64,000 nucleotides of DNA, taken from Lepidodermella squamata (lineage: Eukaryota > Gastrotricha). Below are positions 1 through 10,999 of this stretch, piece by piece. Position 1 is the first letter of the stretch. Each line of letters starts with the position of its first letter. Under the pieces are notes generated by a model. The model worked only from the letters and a program-made list of their open reading frames with translations. It was not told the DNA's origin and did no database searches. The position numbers and the translations under genes are program-made. The DNA lies in the NCBI GenBank assembly GCA_047495785.1, contig JBLDXI010000011.1, positions 1,240,001 through 1,304,000 of the forward strand, written 5' to 3'.

Positions 1-530
1 TAAAGCCCACATTATAGAAAGTGAAACCAGCCCACTTACAAATACACGAGTGCAGAACTTCCCGGTAACCAACATTTATTTTCATGAAGCGCGCAATTGT
101 TCATAGCACATTACGCGCTAGATTTAGTTGCTTTCTATTCTGGCTATTAGACAGAAATCCGTTGTGGTCGAAATCGAGCTATCATCGCCCAGTACAGGCG
201 AAGTGCGCGATTCTTGAGCTTCAAAACTGAATTCTGATCTGAATACTAACTTCTGACAACTTTTTAGGACTGACTGTTGTCAGTGCAGTAAAGAGGGACG
301 TTAGGGACCTTCATGTGAGTAATTTAGAATCTGTAATTCGAATGCTGAAAACATCTGATAATCTGGATAATCAGGGTGCTCGAAGATATTTTTTGTGATA
401 GGATTGTCAAGTTTCGCACTCGTGTAAAAATAGTTAAGGTAAAACCCTGATAGACATATGTTCGATGAAATTTATCGGACAGTTCTTGGTCCTCGGTCGT
501 TCGCAAACTAAAGATTGCTTTATTGAACAG
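1..530. other. No gene recognised; probably intron or upstream spacer
   Basis: I see no convincing exon here. The only signal is a plausible splice acceptor at 521-530 (TATTGAACAG) that leads into the exon starting at 531, so part of this stretch is probably intron of a gene that begins outside the window. Confidence 0.4.
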
Positions 531-1144
531 AGCCCATGAACTGCATGTCGTACTTTCCTGTCATCTTTAAAACTACACACTTGAAACCCATGCGTGAACA
601 TATTCGGAAGCAGTTCAACACAACAACGTTCGACGAAGCCTTCCTTCTGATTGCATCGCACAAAATCTACTCCCAGTTCACCATTATGTGCGCATACCTA
701 TGGTACTATCACCGGGATGCTTACTTCTGGACTATCCGAGAGCGCGAGCCTGGTTGGAAGGGCCCATTCGCGCCTGGCCAGGCGAAGACTCCAGCCGAGG
801 TAGGCCTTACTCAATCTCTGTTCGAGATACAACGCCCTTCGCTGGCTATTCATTGGAACTATGAGGCATTCAAAGACGAGCGGAATGCAATGACATCATT
901 ACTAAGAACAGGTGTTTGCTATTCAATGAGTGAAACTGAGAAGCTGAGGACGAAGTTGTGCGACAATCAGCCCAGTCGATGGGACTCGCTTAATACTTAC
1001 GAGTGGACCTTTGAAAGCTATACCTTCATTTGGAACAACACGCTGACATTGGCAGCCCATCGCGAGCGGCTTCAAAGACTTGATCAGTGTCCGCATAGAT
1101 GGAATTTTAGGCCAATGAGAAATCGTTTTCAAAGCGTGCAATAG
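531..1144 (+). CDS. C-terminal exon of an unidentified protein, possibly a glycosyltransferase
   Basis: The open frame runs about 200 codons and ends at TAG 1142-1144. It probably starts at a splice acceptor (531) rather than at the ATG at 536, because a catalytic-type domain begins immediately and no signal anchor precedes it. The protein is rich in aromatic residues and conserved-looking blocks: CMSYFPVIFKT near the start, FDEAFLLI, YSQFTIMCAYLWYYHRD about 45-60 residues in, and AIHWNYEAF about 105 in. This looks like a globular enzyme domain, and the neighbours are all Golgi glycan enzymes, so a glycosyltransferase is a reasonable guess. I could not assign a family. Upstream exons are not visible. 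It could also be a decayed gene end. Confidence 0.5.
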
Positions 1145-1802
1145 TGGCGGGGAGTGTTAGTCGGAGAGTGCTTATTTCCTGAGGACAAAACTATAAAATT
1201 AGATATCGCAGTCGGTTCTACTGCGTGTGAGTGCGGTGAGTCTTAGACTCTAAGCTTAAAGAGCTTCATGTGTAAGTACGATGACCCACCAGTGAGCACA
1301 ATGACTCAATAAAACTACAGACAAAAGTGGAATTGGGGCAGGTAGGGTTGGTTTTCCACGTATAGGGGGGTCGTGGGGCAAGCGGGTTGGTATTGGGTGG
1401 ATTGACCCATATGGGATGCGGGTTATTTAACACGCAATGCTAATTATTTTCTAAAGCCCTCAGATTATTATGGTGATAATTTCTCGAGCATCGGAGGTAA
1501 GAAAACAATTTTCTTTATTCTGATCTCAAGTTTAAATTGTACTTGAAAAAGTCGCCGAGATGATGAAAAGCTGGCGGGCAATGTTAGCGGGAGTGAGGGA
1601 GCGGGAGTATACAAGCGGTTTCCCAGTAGATGAGCGGGTTAGCATGTCCTAGTTTTATTTACATAGGCCCTCCGCTGGCTCAAATTAGTTTTTTGGAAAA
1701 TGTCGGAGATGAGGCGGCATTGCCTAGCCGAGGCACTAATATAGTCTCGCCCCATTCGAACAATATGCCGGTTATTTTTAGAGACGCATTGAATCACGCG
1801 CA
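1145..1802. other. Spacer without recognised gene
   Basis: There is a G-rich stretch at about 1325-1430 with short GGGT/GGGG runs, and AT-rich sequence after it. No exon, transposon ends or RNA gene were recognised. Confidence 0.5.
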
Positions 1803-1905
1803 CTGGTAATTTTGATCGTCAGTTTGAGCTCATCCAAATCGTTGGCAAACGTTATCTTCGTTCGTTTTTATCAACACCAAAAACTGCATATTTTGGTTCA
1901 TGGCT
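1803..1905 (-). pseudogene. Decayed fragment of a DUF268 methyltransferase-like gene
   Basis: On the minus strand this stretch aligns with the N-terminal part of the two intact DUF268-like genes of the window (about 11945-12090 and 28196-28330). The shared blocks read as the region around LDELNAKTTADQNYYKF and the preceding FAVDxDDYxxITFANN segment: CAAACGTTATCTTCG, the GCTCATCCAA block and AAAACTG(C/G)ATAT are preserved. It carries small deletions that break the frame, and the methyltransferase part is absent. It is a truncated, non-functional paralog, which shows that this family has duplicated and decayed locally. Confidence 0.7.
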
Positions 1906-2591
1906 TTGCGATTGAGACAATAGATCAAGATGATTAAGATGCCGCTATCTCCGTTTGATCTACCAATGCGGGATTCAAAATCAACCTCGATCCTTGATAT
2001 CAGCTATTCAAGGATAGGTTTCTCATCGCCAATAATTCTCGTCACGCTTTTCGCTATCACAACGCCTCAATACATGCAGTAAGCTCAGGATGTTTTGCTG
2101 GGGAAAGTCTTCACCAGAATATTCCCATGTCAAAAAGACAGGCTGCTTTCGTCTAATTGGTGCCATTTGCTTCTTTCAGGAAATATGGACATACTTGTTA
2201 AACGGTATTGAAGATACGATTTATTTCTATCGAAAATCGAATCATGTTCACATTTGATAAGCTGTCGAGAGCCTGTTTTCGAGAGCCTGAAAAGAGCGTA
2301 TCCCTGACGCTATTCCTATGCATATCCCTGACGAGGCACAAGTTCGAAATCTGAAAAGGCTCTTGAGACAATGCAAGATTTGATGCGATAGAATATAGAA
2401 TTAAAATTGCCATGAACAATAAAATGATAGAGGTAAAATGAACTTGAAGAACCACCGACCTCTGGTGCGAGAACGCAGCGTTACATGCATGGACAACACT
2501 GTCTATGGTTACATCAACTACGCCACAGACCTCACTCAAATAACACACTCTTGCATTTCCTTAGTTAGCAATTTTGAATAAAGACATAGCT
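1906..2591. other. Spacer; one doubtful open frame
   Basis: A minus-strand frame at 2548-2198 contains a hydrophobic stretch (IILLFMAILILYSIA), but it has no recognisable domain or paralog. I did not call it a gene. Confidence 0.4.
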
Positions 2592-5500
2592 TCAATTGAT
2601 TTCTTCGTATTGCCATGATGAGCCGCGGATCCTATCTAATGTGTGTACAAGTTGACAATACAGGCATTGCCTATCAGCAGTATCGTTCTCCACCTTGCCA
2701 AGCTTCAAAGGATGATAAATGTAGTTGGACGGATTGTAAGTATCGTTCACCAGCATTTCGCGTTCATAAACATTCATATTGCCGGCATAACTGATTAACT
2801 GAATCCTTGACTCTGACTTTGATAAGCCCTTCACGATGGTGCCAACTGCCAGCTCCATGTACACTTTATGTTTGGCGAACAGCGTAAACATTTGAATAGC
2901 CTCGGGCACATCTTCAGCAGAAATGAAGAATAAATCCGCGTAAATGTTCCATATCCTTCTGTAACCTAAAATAGATGCAAAAACAGTGAACTATATGGCG
3001 AAAATATCGATTAATATTCCAATTCCCCCTTTTTATTGTATAAGGGAAACAAACTAACTTCGGAGACCGAACTCGAAACTTTGGAACACTAAAGCGAAAC
3101 TTCGGTGACGTTATCAGTGGCAATTTCCGCGCGCGCGCGACATGGGTCGTCCGAAGTTTCTATTGTGTGCGGGCCGAAGATTTTCAGTGCTTCACTACGA
3201 AATTTCCACTTTCTCAAACGCTTGTCATAACCATGAGGTTCTCCGGGCTCATATTTTGACCATAAACAGTCAGAGCCCATTCCAGAAGCCAATTCTCTAC
3301 CGTTAGGTAGCCATGTTGCTCAAAGGTAAAAAAGGCAAGAATTGAAAATCGCTCGAGGTTGCCCTACATCTGCATACTTCTAAACCTAAACTGCATACTC
3401 GCTCAACTTTGGCGAGTATTCGGGCTACCAAAATCGGGAATTTTACTTTGAAACACGCCGATGAACGTGCTCAAAAGAGGAGAAGTGGAGGTAGACACAC
3501 CGTGACTTGAAATGGAGATTTCAATGGGTAATAAACAATAAGAACAATTTCTGAGATTTTTGACCAAATGTGTCGTGTTCCTAACTGAGACGCAACCCAA
3601 GAAAAGGTACAAAATTGAAACAGCGTTTTTTAGAGCAACAGCTGGTGCGTGTTTATTATTGCATAAATTTTGTTTGATAGCGTGAAAAAATTAGGTACGT
3701 TTTCTTGGTATGCGTCTCAATTTAACCATGCTGAATTAGAATTTTGATGAATTGGAATCTCCGGGCACAGTCAAACCATCTAAAGGTGGATTCACTAATG
3801 TGCGACAGGTACGACGCGTGTCGTACCGTCGCATGCGACTGTCGCAGCTCTGTCGCATCAAATCCGCGGACGACAGCCGAGGGATAGTCAAAGTCGTATG
3901 CGCACAAAACAATGACACGCGCGGGCGCTGAGACAGTGTCGCGCGCGGCTAATTTTTATATGAAAGGAAACCAAATTTGCAAAAAAACTTGTTCAACTAA
4001 GTTTTTAACCAGAAAAATCGTTATTTTCGACATCAGTTACCCTATTTCCGCGTATTTTCATCGAAATTTGATAATTTAATTATTTTCACCTAGCACGGCA
4101 CCACCTCGCGGATTATTGAGGGCGCCAACAACTTTTTTATTTAAATTTATTAAGGAAGAAATTCGTAGTCATTTGATGGAGAATTGTTTCAGTTTTAATT
4201 TGGTATAAAAGCCGCCATTGTTTTCGAAATTAGCCTTTTGACATTAGTGCGCGCGGCCACCGTTTTGTTAAAAATTTTGATGTGGTGTTTCGCCTTAGAG
4301 TATTAGTGCGTTGTCTATTCCTCCAGGTTTCGCGCACAAGTACACTGTTATACTTCGATTGCGCGCTTGAAGTGGACCGAACTAGGACGTTGTTCTACCT
4401 GCTGTCGGACGATTCTAAGCTGTCGTGTCGCACACGCGAAATTCCCCCAAAATCGCGCGTGCGATGCGACAGGCCAGGTCCATGCGACAAAATCCATTGT
4501 TTGAGTGCGCGCGCCCTAGTCGAATCTTGTCGCACGCGCACATTGTTCTCTGACTAGCGTTTATGAACACTCGGCGCGACTGTCGTACGAAACGCTGATG
4601 CGACGGTACGACACGCGACAACGTCGGATAGTATATGAACAACGATGCGATTTTCGCACCCGACAGTGCGACGGTCGTATGCGAAATATTCGTATCCGAA
4701 AATTCGCACATTAGTGAATCCACCTTAAAACTACGTTAAATCCATAGAAAACAAGAAAGGTTGACACAGTGCGCGAAGTATTAGGATCCTCGAGCTAGGG
4801 GGTATTTTGGGGCCCAAATTTTATGACCAAAGGGTCTCCCCCCTGTGGTTTTTTGGGGGATTTTCCACTTCGGCTTCGTGAACTGGGGGGTACGATACCC
4901 CTCATTCCCCCCTCCCCCGTACTTCGCGCACTGGGTTGACAATTGACGTTATTCTGTGGCCATATTCAGATTCAGCGTCATGAAATTATGGATTGAACTA
5001 ACCATCACAGCAAGATTCGCTTCCGCCTGCATTCGGCGCTAGATTACGAAAAATGCAGGGGGCAGGGGCTATAAAATCTCATTACTTTAAACTATTTGAT
5101 TTTGATCGCTGTCAGATTATTTGAAAGTTTCCAACTTGTTAAGCATACTTCAATTTATAAATTCACAAAGTGTGAATCCAATAGGATAAAGATTGAGCGA
5201 GTATGCTGTTAAGTTCATTGCTGCCTTTTTTACCTTTGAGAGAAAATTTTGGAGATTTTCCACTAAAACACGCCCCAGAACCTTCCAAAATTAACAAAAC
5301 AGTGGGATAAATTCTCATTTTGTTGTCTGGCCCGGCCGAGCTGGGGGGGATGATCCCTCCATCTGAGAAGTCGCACACTGCCTTTGAGCAACAATGGCTC
5401 GCTAACGATAGGGCAGCCTGCATAAATAGGCCTTACAGGCTGAATTTTTTGTATTCGAGGATGGTTTGGTAAATGAGAACAGTATGAGCCGGTTTTGCTG

Positions 5501-6430
5501 CAAGAACGACGAGTTTTGACTTTCTGATTTTTCTTGAGACGCAATTTCGGCGTCACAATGCAGATTCAGGTAACCTTACCCTATGAGTGCATTACCTGAA
5601 CTTGCGACCGCTAAATTTTTTGCAAACTCGGGATACAAGGTTTCAGCCGCCGTGAAAGCATTACGGGCGTTTCTTTGGTACAAAGTCAATACGTCCCATC
5701 CCGCCGGTTCTGAGCAATCGGCGGCATTGTCCCATAACTTTCCTCTGCAGGTCATTTTCCGATCCACGTCAATGATAGATAACGGCGAGCCCATGAGCCA
5801 ATTTTTGCGGACGTCAAACATTTTCCGCGTGAACTGCCACAGGCTGGGTATCAGATCTTCGGAAATGTGTAAAAACCCGTCGGTGTTTTTGTTATCCACA
5901 ATTTTCCGTATGTCTTCAATGTAGTTGTAAGCTTTAGGCACGCATGAGTAGAATACCGCGCCGGTTGGATGAGTTGGTTCTTCGGTTAATTCGATAAGCG
6001 AAACATTGACAAAAGGTAGCCATTTGCCGTTGTCGTAATCTTTCAGCCTTTGCAAGCCAGTAATGCAAAGCACGACGCGTTGAAAAATCCCCTCGTAAAG
6101 CCGGAACATTTTTGGAATAGCACCGAAATGCGGATTGTTGAACGAGATGATCAGAACAATTTTCTTGAAGTTGACAAGATCTTCCACGCTCTTCGAGTTG
6201 AAAATCTTCAAGTTGCGAGTGGTGAAAAACTTGAGGCAAGCATCACCCTTGGCTTGTTTGTAGTAGGAATCGTTGTTGCAATCAGCAATTGCGTGTTTCC
6301 GCATGATGCTTTGAGGCTCATGCTTCAGGTTCGATAGTAACTGCTTCCAATAGAATGGTAATATCAAGCTGCCTGATACAACGATGATCAGAAAAAGGTA
6401 TCTTGTTTTATTACTCTTAAAAAAGTCCAT
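2592..6430 (-). CDS. Family X type II membrane protein, glycosyltransferase-like (copy 1)
   Basis: Two exons join in frame: 6430-5596 and 2965-2592 (donor TCAG|GTAATG, acceptor ATTTTAG|GTTACAG), giving about 402 residues. Residues about 10-30 form a signal anchor after a short cytosolic tail, so the protein should sit in the Golgi with its C-terminal domain in the lumen. The lumenal part has KKIVLIISFNNP, an LCITG block, and DGFLHISEDL. Exon 2 carries YADLFFIS, KVYMELAVGTI, a YHPLKL block with one His, and two late CxxC cysteines (CLYC). The copy at 15260-13943 is nearly identical, and two more distant relatives lie at 38.6-41 kb and 49.8-52.2 kb. The DG-L--S-D block, the late HP(V/L)K block and the membrane topology suggest a sugar transferase; no family was assigned. 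The intron is 2630 bases and full of transposons, against 100 bases in copy 2. Confidence 0.85.
3785..4724. mobile_element. Non-autonomous DNA transposon with 21-bp terminal inverted repeats
   Basis: The left end at 3785 reads GGTGGATTCACTAATGTGCG and its reverse complement ends at 4724; the match extends to AAGGTGG at 3783 and 4726. The subterminal 100-150 bases on both sides are packed with inverted and direct copies of TGCGAC/GTCGCA and GGTACGACACG-like words, the kind of array a transposase would bind. No transposase frame exists inside the 940 bp. The flanks are CTAAA on the left and TTAAA on the right, so a TTAA- or TAA-type duplication is possible but not exact. It sits in the intron of the family X gene. 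Confidence 0.8.
4759..4941. mobile_element. hAT-type MITE with 8-bp target duplication
   Basis: The element is 4767-4933 (167 bp). It starts CAGTGCGCGAAGTA and ends with the inverse TACTTCGCGCACTG. The 8 bases GGTTGACA occur immediately before (4759-4766) and immediately after (4934-4941). CAGTG ends plus an 8-bp duplication are the hallmark of hAT elements. The inside is rich in G and C runs and has no coding capacity. Confidence 0.9.
5256..5383 (-). repeat. Dispersed repeat R1, copy 1
   Basis: This matches 17705-17841 (inverse orientation) and more loosely 40070-40240. The shared words include AACACGCCCCAGAACCTTCC, GGATAAATTCTCATTTTG, GGCCGAGCTGGGGGG and GTCGCACACT. Open frames through it are products of the repeat and not genes. 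Confidence 0.8.
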
Positions 6431-7432
6431 TATAAATCTGGCATATTATACCATAGCTTTCCAGCTTAATCACATATATGATTCATTGGTGAAAAAATCA
6501 ATATGAAAATCCCGAAATTCATATTCCAAGATGGATGTCAAAAGAAAATGCAATCAAATGACACTATTATCCTGAGGATTGTTAAGATTTTGGAAGGATT
6601 GGTTACTCCACTGAGGCGCATATCATGCTTAAGAACGCTAAATGTTAAGTGTAGAGAGTTTTCCGCATGAGTATCCTCTCTGGTTAATCTGATCTCTATG
6701 GCAAAGAAGCACCTACACCAGCGCATTTATCAAGCAGAAACAACGAATAAAACGCCAAATAATGGTAGAAAAAATCAACGTTCATTCGCGAGCGGCTCAT
6801 CAAGAATCTCCCTCGCCTAGCGATCAGACAGGTATCAAACCTAAAGCAACAGCTCACAGCTCAAGTAAAAAATCCAAATCGCTAGGGTTGGCCCTGAATC
6901 TGGCGCCAGCGATGCTACTCACCCGCCTTCGCGTTGTTGACCTCGAAGTCGGAGCATGAGGGGGATCTCACATCCCCTCCAATGAACACCTGGAGGTGAA
7001 GATAAAAGGGTGGGTAGACCAGAGTTGCGCAACACGCAGTCGAGAGAAGAGAAAAAAGAAAAAGGCTGCGCAGCGTCAGCCTCGTGGAACTATCCTGGAT
7101 GTAAATCGGCGACTCAATTATTTGCTATCGAACCTGGGTTTTCTATTATGATTGAGATCAATCTGGATTATTGCCTTAGGTACTTATCACATTTGGAAGC
7201 TTCATTCTTCGATTAGCACCAACCGGAACTTTCACGTCCACTAAGAGAAATTAAACTCGTTTATCTGATGTTGCATTAGGCCATCAGCGTTCTATTTTTT
7301 CATGCTACTTACATTTCAGAGTAATAGTGGTTGCGTATCACATTGAGCAACTTGAAGGCCCGGCTTGTTTAAACTTGACGCCTAAACAGCTAACATGAGA
7401 AACATCAGCCACAAAACGCTCACTACCGTGCG
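6431..7432. other. Spacer without recognised gene
   Basis: This is the upstream region of the family X gene (start 6430). Short open frames at 6762-6959 and 7010-7216 have low-complexity or ordinary composition and no domain. Nothing else was recognised. Confidence 0.5.
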
Positions 7433-7747
7433 ATGACAAGTCTCAATCGCATGAGGCGGGCCTCACTATGTATTTTCATCGCGTCAGCAGCTGAAATATA
7501 TTCGCAATTCGCATGGCCTACGATACCCGGCGGCAAATTGTTCCGCAATTTTGAGATCAAGCATAGCGTAACTGATCGTCGGAATGCGGATGGCGAAATT
7601 ACGATTATGATGGCAACTTCACGGTACAAGGTTGACCTAACCCAACCACCGCATTACGACCCTGCCGCAGATAACTGTCCGATAAAGTGTCGAATTAAAT
7701 ATGGAAAAATATTGTCAGCTAAAGCTTGCTTCGCTTGCAAATGTTAA
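7433..7747 (+). CDS. Possible small secreted Cys-containing protein
   Basis: This is a 104-residue frame from ATG 7433 to TAA 7745. The N-terminus has basic residues and then a short hydrophobic run (LCIFIASAA) that could be a signal peptide. The C-terminal 23 residues hold five cysteines in the spacing C-x3-C-x12-C-x2-C-x-C, which resembles the last part of an antistasin-type inhibitor repeat. The hydrophobic core is short and I have no paralog to compare, so this may be a chance frame. It has no obvious introns. Confidence 0.35.
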   Translation: MTSLNRMRRASLCIFIASAAEIYSQFAWPTIPGGKLFRNFEIKHSVTDRRNADGEITIMMATSRYKVDLTQPPHYDPAADNCPIKCRIKYGKILSAKACFACKC

Positions 7748-8007
7748 TAATGCACGGGTTTGGAGTTTGGAGGCTAAATATGAATTGGTCAAAAATTACA
7801 TACATTTCTTTCGCTTTTTGACTTTTTGAGAATGGTGGGTAGCGACTTCAGTTGAATGAGCAATCAGGGGTCGCGTAAAAATTAAGTCAAGAACCAATGC
7901 TCAAAACCCTAATTTAATAACCAATCCGATTAAAAGCGCACTCTTAACTTCAATTCTCGATTATAGAGGCTTGCGGCCGGGAAAGTCCTATGTATAGATA
8001 GAGCCCT

Positions 8008-8832
8008 AGAGGAGGCCAGTTTCGAGGAAAAACTCACATAATAAGACGAGGCGAAGCCGAGGCTTATTATGTGATTTTTCCGAGAAACTAGCCGTATCGT
8101 GGGCTCTATTTTACATAGTACTCGGGAGGAAGCTGTTACCCTCTTCGTTTTACGTGGGTAAATATCCCTAAAAATGCGAAAAATCACATAGGAAGTGCGA
8201 TTTCACGAAAATAAAAAATCCATCTTAAAACTAAAAAGCTGAAAATGTGCAATTTAGTTATTCTGAACCGCTTTGCGCGTTGCTAAAAGCACAAGTTTTC
8301 GGAGTTTCTCATCCAGTTTCTGTGTCTGGAATATAAATAATGAGCGAATGTTTGAGAATCATTCGCTTCAACTCATCTAAGGAGGGATTTCAATTATTTT
8401 GATGATTTCGAAAAATGCACTTTCTATAAGATTTCCAAATAGAAATTGAGGTGACTTCTCGTGATTGCAAGGTGTTGACCTTGAAGTAAACATTATCAAT
8501 CTAGCTTTGCTCTACCGAAATAATCGGGCGATAGGGCGTTCGACTGTCGCAGCACAATATTTCAATGGTTTTTCTCGCTCCGCTCGGTAAAATTAAAGTT
8601 CGATAGCACACTGCCTTCTCGCTACGCTCGACTCATCTCGCTTTGCTCGATCGAAAACCTTGCCCCGTGATGCTCGCTTTGCTCGCGTTTCACGGCGGGG
8701 CAAGGTTTTTGGTCGCTGAAATGCATTGCTCGCTTCGCTCGCGTCTTTTAAAAAATCCAACTTAAAAGTGTTATTATGCAAAATTACTATGTTTACTATG
8801 TTTACTATGTAGCTTCCTCTAGAGTACTATTT
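8008..8832 (+). repeat. Dispersed repeat R2, copy 1 (uninterrupted)
   Basis: This matches the inverse strand of about 56474-54800 along most of its length: GAGGAGGCCAGTT, the GATTTTTCCGAGAAACTAGCC block, AGCTGTTACCCTCTTCG, TCACATAGGAAG, and TAGTACTCT-GAAGCTACAT near the far end. Here it has no insertion, so it serves as the empty-site reference for the hAT element at 55251-56356. It contains a 38-bp palindrome at about 8035-8075 (CACATAATAAGACGAGG and inverse) and the near-palindrome cluster at 8576-8742. Confidence 0.75.
8576..8742. repeat. Cluster of near-palindromic CTCGCTNNGCTCG words
   Basis: Five copies of a 13-base near-palindrome lie within 170 bases: CTCGCTCCGCTCG, CTCGCTACGCTCG, CTCGCTTTGCTCG twice, and CTCGCTTCGCTCG. 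A larger inverted pair, AACCTTGCCCCGTGA and TCACGGCGGGGCAAGGTT (about 8656-8708), encloses one of them, so single strands could fold into nested hairpins. Confidence 0.7.
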
Positions 8833-10999
8833 TAACATTACATGCGGCCGGTTGAGGGTTCACGAGGCAATGCGGCCGGAAAGGTCGCCAGCCGGCCGCC
8901 ATATTTGACCAGGAGCGAAAATAGTTTAAGAAACACTGATTTAGCGTCATCTTTACGAGCAATCAATATTGCTCGGCGTTTTACACTGTGCTTGTATCAT
9001 TTCAGCACATAATTTCTAAGTTGACTGATGCTATTATGACTGATGCCGGGAACATGTTCAAGTATCGGGATGAGTAGATAATCAAAGATTTCACTTCCTA
9101 AGATCAGTGATTAGATCCGCGATAAAACTCTGATAGTTGATGATATTCAGGTTCATGAGTTGATGGGCATGTCTTGAACTTCGGCAAAAAAGAAACCAAG
9201 GCCCGTGCAATGACTTTCGAATTGCCACGGGACAAGCTGGGATCTGGGATCCTCCGAAAAATTTTCGGTTGCAAAACGCTTCTAGAGCAAATAAGTTATC
9301 CTTCCAGAATCAGGCGACTAAGGATGTGGCATTTTCACTAGCTGCTTATTTTATAACAAGCTTGTTCACGCCAAGTGAAAAAATGTGAATAAATATTAGC
9401 TAGATCGCACTACTTGGCACGTGCGGATGTGAAATCACGCAAAAAAACGTAGTTGCGAGAAAAATTGTGAATGAAAAATATCAAAATTTCGGTTTTTCCA
9501 CGACTAAAAATTCAGTTTTCGGAACCGCGCGCTTAAATTTTGCCATAAAATTATACGAAAAATTACGAATTTTTCCTATTTTTTCCACCGAAAATCGAGA
9601 TGGATGTTTTGGAGACAAAAATTGTCTCCAAAGGTCGCGTGATTTTTCTTTTCACATAACAGGGCTAGATCGTGAGTGTCATATCTTCATCAGTATTTTT
9701 TTATCTTTGGAAACGATGCTTCGTATTTAAAAATGAAAGACGTCAAAAAAACATTGAGAATGTTTCAAAAGCTCATTCCGAATCGCCACAGTGCATCATA
9801 TCATCAAGGTATAGGATAGCCTTAGTCTCGAGACATACGATCATGCGCGAGTTAGTCTGGTCCCGAATCCAGGGATAAGATCGAGTTGAGGTCGATTAGC
9901 TTCGACTCTCGGCCAACTTTCGAAGCGGTCGCAAATCAGTCGCGACTCATTTCGGTTATTGGCGAACGAATCGCGAATTTGATGGTTCCATTAGAAAGAC
10001 TAAGAATTAAAAATGGCTCATTATGACACGGGAAGAGCGAACCCATCACTATGTATTATTACACGTCATCACGGTTGCAGAACCTGCAAATCTAGATTGG
10101 CCGGGAAAGCTGCTTCACTTTGATCACGAAGAAGCTTTTGTACAATTGAAGTCCCGGGTAGCTTGGCGATACTTTGATTTCATCATTCGAACAGCTGCGG
10201 AACAGAAAAGTTATTCGACCATGGGGCTTCCGGGACGAATGGCGGCAAGCTTTTGAAAAGATTCACATCTTAAGATTTTTAGCCTTTTCCAACATGATCC
10301 ATCAGCATCATTCCTAACTTGCCTTCCCATGTTTCCACGCCAGTTATCTTCTGGAAATCGCGATAGGATTTTCTCACTGAAAGAAGAGCCCATTTTTGAA
10401 TACGACCTATTTTCAATGAAATCAAATTCAAATCACCATCAAGGATACGCCTGGCAGACATTTCCATGACGCCGAGGGAGTCGAGAATACTTTTGAAAAA
10501 CTATAGCTGTAGCTGTATTTTCTGTTGGGAATAAAATAATTCCCTCTATTCAGCCATCAGCCATCATCCGTAATATGGAACAGATTGAGACCGAGGTATG
10601 AACTGACATATGTAGATTGCGGTAATCAATTTCCAAGTGGGTGATGGCTGATGTTCACGCTGCAGCCGTTTTTGCAGCAGTTTTCGCAAAATAGGACGAG
10701 AAATTGTTGTTTTTCAGACGTCCCATTGTTTGGGCTGAAGTCCGAATTCTGCCCGTACGCAAAAGAGTAACATAGCACCGCGCTAACCTATAATAAATCC
10801 CGTTTACTGTTCATTTCACAAATTAGGATGAATACGCTTCACCGCACACGGACCGGCCAGGGTGTTAGGCCGAGCAGTGGGATGAAGCCCTCTTGCATGA
10901 ATTATTTTCAAATTTGCGCGCAAAATGAGTCACAGATAAAGAGAAATTTAAAAGAACAATATATCGCAACGTCATCCCTAGTTTTATTTGTTTCAATGG
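8833..10999. other. Long spacer without a supported gene
   Basis: Open frames at 9467-9730 (+), 10023-10256 (+) and 10467-10279 (-) were inspected. The last reads like protein (KWALLSVRKSYRDFQKITG), but it has no partner exon or paralog. I found no transposon ends or RNA gene. Confidence 0.45.

Noticed and set aside
1-530. Minus-strand frames at 324-661
   Set aside because: They overlap the plus-strand exon at 531-1144 in another frame and have no domain or paralog.
2198-2548. Minus frame with a hydrophobic stretch, possible membrane exon
   Set aside because: It does not join in frame with any neighbouring exon; both family X genes already carry their own anchor in exon 1.
5583-6337. Plus-strand frames opposite the family X exon
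   Set aside because: They mirror the minus-strand coding exon. The same shadows recur opposite the paralog at 14416-15170.
10023-10467. Frames on both strands that read somewhat like protein
   Set aside because: No start with a leader, no splice partner and no relative in the window.
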